A DNA stretch of 9,151 bases. It comes from an uncultured Alphaproteobacteria bacterium (lineage in GTDB: Bacteria > Pseudomonadota > Alphaproteobacteria > Reyranellales > Reyranellaceae). The notes under the pieces were generated by a model. That model did no database searches and was not told the DNA's origin. It was given only the letters and a program-made list of their open reading frames with translations. The translations under genes were made by a program, and so were the position numbers. The stretch lies in assembly GCA_903929895.1 (NCBI GenBank), contig CAIYWM010000762.1:1-9151 (forward strand), read 5' to 3'. Shown here in pieces: positions 5,810 to 9,151 of this stretch. The first letter of the stretch is position 1. The number at the start of each line of letters is the position of its first letter.

Positions 5810-6280
5810 TCACTTGAAGTCGATGATGACGGCGTCGGCGCCGAGGGAAACGGCAAGGCCCTGGCGGCGCGTCTTGAGGTCGATCATCACGCCGTTGGTG
5901 TTCTCCAGCCACATCTCCCCCTTGCCCTGGTCGCCATAGGCCGCGCCATAGCGCGCCTGGCCGTAGGCGCCGGGAAACTGGCGCAGCTCCTTCAGATTGT
6001 AGACGTCGCCATAGGCTTCCATCTTGGAGACGCCGAACCCGCCGACGCCAAGGCCGCCGACCGAGAAGCGGTAGTAGCGGCCCTCGTAGTGCAACGTGCC
6101 GCTGCCGACATTGCCGCTGCCGAAAAAGGCCACCTGGACCTGCTCGATGCTGACGGTCCCGGACTTGACCCGCTGCTGGGCGATCGCCGGCGCCGCCAGC
6201 ATCGTTCCCACGACCCCCACGGACCCGACCAGCGCCTGTCGGCGCCCCAGCAACCCTGCTTTCTTTCCGCTTACGCTCAT
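5810..6280 (-). CDS. Tat-like exported glycine-rich protein of unknown function
   Basis: 156 aa from the ATG at 6280, supported by GGGGAG seven bases upstream; the frame reaches 6367 but those extra residues are not signal-like. The N-terminus has Arg13-Arg14 in GRRQALVG, a hydrophobic stretch and a predicted cleavage after AIA (residue 34), compatible with a Tat or Sec signal peptide. The mature protein is beta- and glycine-rich: GSGTLHYEGRYYRF, GGLGVGGFGVSKMEAYGDVYNL (75-96), QFPGAYGQARYG (101-112), and the C-terminal TNGVMIDLKTRRQGLAVSLGADAVIIDF. Similar sequences seem to recur in proteobacteria as unannotated exported proteins; I cannot name the family. It sits 31 bp after RidA and 8 bp before the four-Cys protein, in one probable operon. 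Confidence 0.8.
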   Translation of the reverse strand: MSVSGKKAGLLGRRQALVGSVGVVGTMLAAPAIAQQRVKSGTVSIEQVQVAFFGSGNVGSGTLHYEGRYYRFSVGGLGVGGFGVSKMEAYGDVYNLKELRQFPGAYGQARYGAAYGDQGKGEMWLENTNGVMIDLKTRRQGLAVSLGADAVIIDFK

Positions 6281-6311
6281 CCGACTCTCCCCGATCAACC
6301 GTCGCTCCTCA

Positions 6312-6692
6312 TCACGCATCGACGACGGCCGTGGCCTCAATTTCGACCAGCAGGCCCGGCACGGCAAGGGCGCTCACGGCCACCAGCGTCGATGTGACCA
6401 CCGCGCCCCTCAGCGATTTGCCCAGCGCCGTGCTCACGGCTCCCATGTCACGGATATCGGTCACGTAGATCGTCGTCCGCACGAGGTCGCCGAGCTTCGC
6501 CCCGGCGGACTTCAGTCCGGCCTCGATCTTGCGCATGGTGATCGTCGTCTGCTGGGCCGCATCCTTGCCCTGGACCTGTCCCTTGGGATTGAGCGAGGTC
6601 GTGCCCGACACGAAGACGAACGGCCCGCTCCTGATGGTGCGGACGTAGAACCCCGCCACCTCGGTACCGTCGGGAAACACTTTCTTGGCCAT
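6312..6692 (-). CDS. RidA/YjgF/UK114-family protein lacking the catalytic arginine
   Basis: 126 aa, the usual RidA length, from the ATG at 6692 with GGAG and GAGG just upstream. The chorismate-mutase-like fold is shown by GPFVFVSGTTSL (23-34), a central helix IEAGLKSAGAKLGDLVRTTIYVTDI (56-80) and the closing LLVEIEATAVV (114-124). Canonical RidA hydrolyses reactive enamine/imine intermediates from amino-acid metabolism with an Arg (Arg105 in E. coli RidA). At the equivalent position here (VVTSTLVAV) I read Thr100, so the imine deaminase activity is probably absent and the protein belongs with the arginine-less Rid subgroups. It is the first gene of a three-gene run with two exported proteins, and is divergent from the SDR gene across 71 bp. 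Confidence 0.9.
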   Translation of the reverse strand: MAKKVFPDGTEVAGFYVRTIRSGPFVFVSGTTSLNPKGQVQGKDAAQQTTITMRKIEAGLKSAGAKLGDLVRTTIYVTDIRDMGAVSTALGKSLRGAVVTSTLVAVSALAVPGLLVEIEATAVVDA

Positions 6693-6751
6693 GCCTCGCT
6701 CCACCTTCGATGCGCTATGGTGGCACTTTAGGCGGCCGTTCGCGCCGGGCA

Positions 6752-6758
6752 AAGGAGG
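6752..6758 (+). promoter_or_regulatory. Shine-Dalgarno AAGGAGG that selects the TTG start of the SDR gene
   Basis: A perfect anti-16S match with 5 bases to TTG at 6764. The in-frame ATG at 6710 lacks a comparable site and would add 18 residues unlike the start of SDR proteins. Confidence 0.75.
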
Positions 6759-6763
6759 AAGCC

Positions 6764-7507
6764 TTGTCACTCGATCGCTATCGCACCGCCATCGTCACCG
6801 GCGCCAGCCGCGGCATCGGCGCGGCGATCGTCCGCGAGCTCATGATCGGCGGGCTCGACGTCTATGCCGTCGCCCGCTCCGCCGAGGATCTGACGGAGCT
6901 TGCGCAGGAAACCGGCTGCCGTCCGATGGCGCTCGACATCTCCCATCGCGACACGGTGCTGGGCGCCCTGGGCTCGCTCGATCCCGACATCCTGGTCAAC
7001 AATGCCTCCGCCCCGGTGCGCGGCGGCCTGTCGTGGGAGACAGCCCCCGACGACATCGCCACGCTGATGGACGTCAACCTGCGCGGCACGCTCAACTGCC
7101 TCGCCGCGGTCGTGCCCGGCATGCGGGCGCGCGGCCTGGGCCATATCGTCAACCTCGGATCGACGTCGGGCACCTGGGCGCTGCCGGGCATGCCGGTCTA
7201 TGCCATGACCAAGGCCGCCATCCACAATCTCAGCCAGACGCTGCGCCTCGACCTGCACGGATCGGGCGTCCGGGTGAGCGAGATCTCGCCGGGCAGGGTC
7301 GAGACAGGCGCCCATCTCGACCTGATGGCGGATCGCGAGGAAGGACGTCGCCGCTTCTACGAGGGTTTCGAGACGCTGCAGCCGGCCGACATCGCCGAAG
7401 CGGTCATGTTCGTGCTGGGCGCCCCGCAGCGCATGGATGTGAGCTTCATGGAGATCGTGCCCACCGACCAGTCGTATGGCGGCTCGCAATTCCATCGCCG
7501 CCGCTGA
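6764..7507 (+). CDS. YdfG-like short-chain dehydrogenase/reductase
   Basis: 247 aa from a TTG start. The classical SDR set is complete: TGASRGIG cofactor loop at 12-19, NNAS at 79-82, and the tetrad Asn105, Ser133, Tyr146 and Lys150 (YAMTK), with the standard 12 residues between Ser and Tyr. The region GHIVNLGSTSGTW, RLDLHGSGVRVSEISPG and the ending EIVPTDQSYGG closely follow E. coli YdfG (NADP-dependent 3-hydroxy acid/serine dehydrogenase), including the QSY near the C-terminus. It likely oxidises or reduces a 3-hydroxy acid, a malonic-semialdehyde-type compound or a related carbonyl with NAD(P) in the cytoplasm. A CoA ligase follows 51 bp downstream on the same strand, and RidA diverges on the other side. 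The symbol is withheld because the substrate and true orthology are not proven. Confidence 0.92.
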   Translation: MSLDRYRTAIVTGASRGIGAAIVRELMIGGLDVYAVARSAEDLTELAQETGCRPMALDISHRDTVLGALGSLDPDILVNNASAPVRGGLSWETAPDDIATLMDVNLRGTLNCLAAVVPGMRARGLGHIVNLGSTSGTWALPGMPVYAMTKAAIHNLSQTLRLDLHGSGVRVSEISPGRVETGAHLDLMADREEGRRRFYEGFETLQPADIAEAVMFVLGAPQRMDVSFMEIVPTDQSYGGSQFHRRR

Positions 7508-7558
7508 AGTCCGGCACGTCGCTTGCAGAGCCCTCGTCCGTCGATCAATCAGGGAATC

Positions 7559-9070
7559 ATGAACCTCAAGAATCTCGCGGCCATCCTCGACCCGCAGGCG
7601 CCGGCCGACCAACCCTTCATCATCCAGGTTTCGCCCGAGGGTGATGAACAGCTCCGCCTGAGCTACGGCCAGGCGCGCACCCGGATCGCCGCCCTGGCGC
7701 GCGGCCTGCTGAAGCGCGGGCTCGGGCGCGGCGAGGCCGTGGCCATCGTGGCGGCCAACAGCGCCGACTATCTCGTGCTCTACATGGCCACCATGGCGGC
7801 CGGGCTGGTGTCGGTCTGCGTCAATCACAAGCTGCCGCGCGAAACGGTCGCCCACATCATGAAGGACTCTTCCGTCAAGCTGGCGATCGCCGATGCCGAG
7901 CGCGCGCCGCTGGTCGGTTCGCTGGTGCCGACCGTCGCGATCGAGGAGCTCGACGGTCTGCTCGACGCGGGTCCGTTCGAGCCGGTCGACATGGCGCCCG
8001 AAGAGGTCGCCATGATCCTCTACACGTCGGGTTCGACCGGCCTGCCCAAGGGCGTGCCGCTGACGCATGGCGGCTACCTCTGGGCGACCGGCGCCACACC
8101 GGAGCAGCGGGCGGGCATCGAAGGACAGAAGATCATCATCGCGGCGCCGCTGTTCCACATGAACGGCCTGTTCAGCGCCAAGATGGCGATGATCAACGGC
8201 GGCACCATCGTGCTGATGACGAACTTCACGGCCCGCGGCTTCATCCGCGCCATCGACCGCAATCGCGTCGCCATGATCACCTCGGTGCCGACCATGCTGG
8301 CGCTGGTGATGCGCGAGACCGAGGAACTCGCCAGGGCGGACCTCGGCTGCGTCACGACGGCGGTCACCGGCTCGGCCCCCTCGACGGCGGAATTCTTCGA
8401 GCAGATGCACCGGATGTTCCCCAATGCCGAGACGGCCAACAGCTGGGGCACCACGGAATCCGGCCCGCTGGGCTTCGGGCCGCATCCCGACGGTGTGCCG
8501 AAACCGATGGGTGCGCTGGGCTATCCGCGCAAGAACATCGAGGTGAAATTCGTCGGCGGCGCCGAGACCGGCGCCACACAGGGCGTGCTCCACATCCGCA
8601 CGCCGGCGCTCATGAGCGGCTACATCAACCGCGAGGCCGACACGAAGAAGCGCCTGATCGACGGCTGGTACGATACCGGCGACGTGATGCGGCGCGACGA
8701 GAACGGCTTCGTCTTCTTCGTCGGCCGCGCCGACGACATGTTCCAGTGCGGCGGCGAGAACGTCTATCCCGGCGAGGTCGAGAAGCTGCTGGGCCAGCAT
8801 CCCGACGTGGCCCAGGCCTGCGTCGTGCCGGTGCCGGACGAGATCAAGTACCAGCTCCCCGTCGCCTTCGTCGTTGCAAAACCAGGCACGTCACCGACCG
8901 AGGAAGCACTGCGCCGCTTCGCCCTCGACAACGGCCCGGCCTACGCCCATCCGCGTGCGGTCTGGTTCGTCGACGAGATGCCGCTCGCGGGAACCAACAA
9001 GATCGACCGCAAGACCCTGGTCGATCGCGCCGTCGCGACCTATGCGCGCGCCGACGCGAAGCGGGTGTAG
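7559..9070 (+). CDS. AMP-forming acyl-CoA synthetase (ANL superfamily)
   Basis: 503 aa from the ATG at 7559, which has AGGGA just upstream; an in-frame TTG at 7523 is less likely. All core motifs of adenylate-forming ligases are present: the P-loop YTSGSTGLPKGV (155-166), NSWGTTE (294-300), YDTGD (371-375) with Arg390 in VGRADD, GGENVYPGEVE (398-408), and the C-terminal catalytic Lys481 in TNKIDRKTL. These enzymes activate a carboxylic acid with ATP to the acyl-adenylate and then transfer it to CoA. The protein is close to the FadD/CaiC-type size of about 500 residues, with no N-terminal membrane segment, so it should be cytoplasmic. The substrate cannot be read, but the acyl-CoA enzymes elsewhere in the window favour a fatty or branched acid. 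It follows the SDR by 51 bp and is probably cotranscribed with it. Confidence 0.93.
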   Translation: MNLKNLAAILDPQAPADQPFIIQVSPEGDEQLRLSYGQARTRIAALARGLLKRGLGRGEAVAIVAANSADYLVLYMATMAAGLVSVCVNHKLPRETVAHIMKDSSVKLAIADAERAPLVGSLVPTVAIEELDGLLDAGPFEPVDMAPEEVAMILYTSGSTGLPKGVPLTHGGYLWATGATPEQRAGIEGQKIIIAAPLFHMNGLFSAKMAMINGGTIVLMTNFTARGFIRAIDRNRVAMITSVPTMLALVMRETEELARADLGCVTTAVTGSAPSTAEFFEQMHRMFPNAETANSWGTTESGPLGFGPHPDGVPKPMGALGYPRKNIEVKFVGGAETGATQGVLHIRTPALMSGYINREADTKKRLIDGWYDTGDVMRRDENGFVFFVGRADDMFQCGGENVYPGEVEKLLGQHPDVAQACVVPVPDEIKYQLPVAFVVAKPGTSPTEEALRRFALDNGPAYAHPRAVWFVDEMPLAGTNKIDRKTLVDRAVATYARADAKRV

Positions 9071-9077
9071 AAGCCCG

Positions 9078-9126
9078 CCTCCCCATTCAAAGGGGGAGGT
9101 GTCGGCGTCTTACGCCGACGGAGGGG
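9078..9126. repeat. Tandem-hairpin palindromic intergenic repeat, possible terminator
   Basis: Two hairpins in a row: CCTCCCC (9078-9084) pairs with GGGGAGG (9093-9099) over an 8-base loop, then GTCGGCGT (9101-9108) pairs perfectly with ACGCCGAC (9112-9119) over CTT. The flanking GGAGGGG (9120-9126) can also pair with CCTCC of the first arm, so alternative folds exist. This layout, a G/C-run hairpin followed by a GTCGGC hairpin and GGAGGGGTC, looks like a dispersed intergenic repeat I recall from several alphaproteobacterial genomes. It starts 8 bases after the ligase stop and may serve as a transcript end or stabiliser. Only one copy is in the window, so repetitiveness is inferred. Confidence 0.6.
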
Positions 9127-9151
9127 TCATAAGCGTCTCAATGCCCATGAC

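Noticed and set aside
6693..6763. Bidirectional promoter between RidA and SDR
   Set aside because: The 71-bp gap must hold control signals, but I found no -35/-10 pair good enough to place on either strand.
6767..8800. 677-aa open frame on the minus strand
   Set aside because: It lies wholly opposite the SDR and acyl-CoA synthetase genes, is rich in Arg/His/Asp/Gly as expected for an antisense shadow in GC-rich DNA, and shows no recognisable domain.
1..9151. Defence system, mobile element, CRISPR or biosynthetic cluster
   Set aside because: No nuclease, helicase, transposase, integrase, repeat-spacer array or modular synthase is seen; the single CoA ligase and SDR fit ordinary acyl metabolism.

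Overview
The window is a GC-rich, gene-dense stretch of bacterial chromosome with short intergenic gaps. The codon bias, the mix of acyl-CoA enzymes, the small NDUFS6-like zinc-finger protein, the SpoIIAA-like protein and the double-hairpin repeat at the right edge all suggest an alphaproteobacterium (Rhodospirillales/Hyphomicrobiales type, possibly Reyranella-like). That placement is inference; there is no rRNA or marker gene. I see no tRNA, rRNA, CRISPR array, transposase, integrase or phage gene.

Left part (1-2071, + strand): the 3' part of a crotonase-family gene, then after 17 bp an MDR-family quinone oxidoreductase, then a 125-aa SpoIIAA/STAS-like protein that may be translated from a leaderless message. 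Next (3542-2073, - strand) is a compact three-gene unit: a 60-aa zf-CHCC protein starting at GTG, a MaoC-like hotdog protein and a phytanoyl-CoA dioxygenase-like 2OG/Fe(II) enzyme. The unit starts almost back-to-back with a lipoprotein alpha/beta hydrolase on the + strand.

Middle part (3568-6280): five consecutive genes for exported products. They are the hydrolase lipoprotein, a small Cys-rich lipoprotein, a 95-aa secreted protein, a 175-aa secreted protein with four cysteines, and a 156-aa Gly-rich protein with a Tat-like signal. The last two follow a RidA-family gene (6692-6312) on the same strand and probably form an operon with it.

Right part (6764-9070, + strand): a YdfG-like short-chain dehydrogenase starting at TTG behind a perfect Shine-Dalgarno sequence, then an acyl-CoA synthetase, then a tandem-hairpin repeat.

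The cytoplasmic enzymes (crotonase, MaoC, PhyH, SDR, CoA ligase, quinone oxidoreductase) fit acyl-CoA activation and degradation, but no substrate can be read from the sequence. Three members (crotonase, MaoC, RidA) lack the residues that define catalysis in the reference enzymes of their families. I do not see a clearly new system. The most interesting unexplained content is the cluster of small exported proteins and the MaoC-PhyH-zinc-finger unit.
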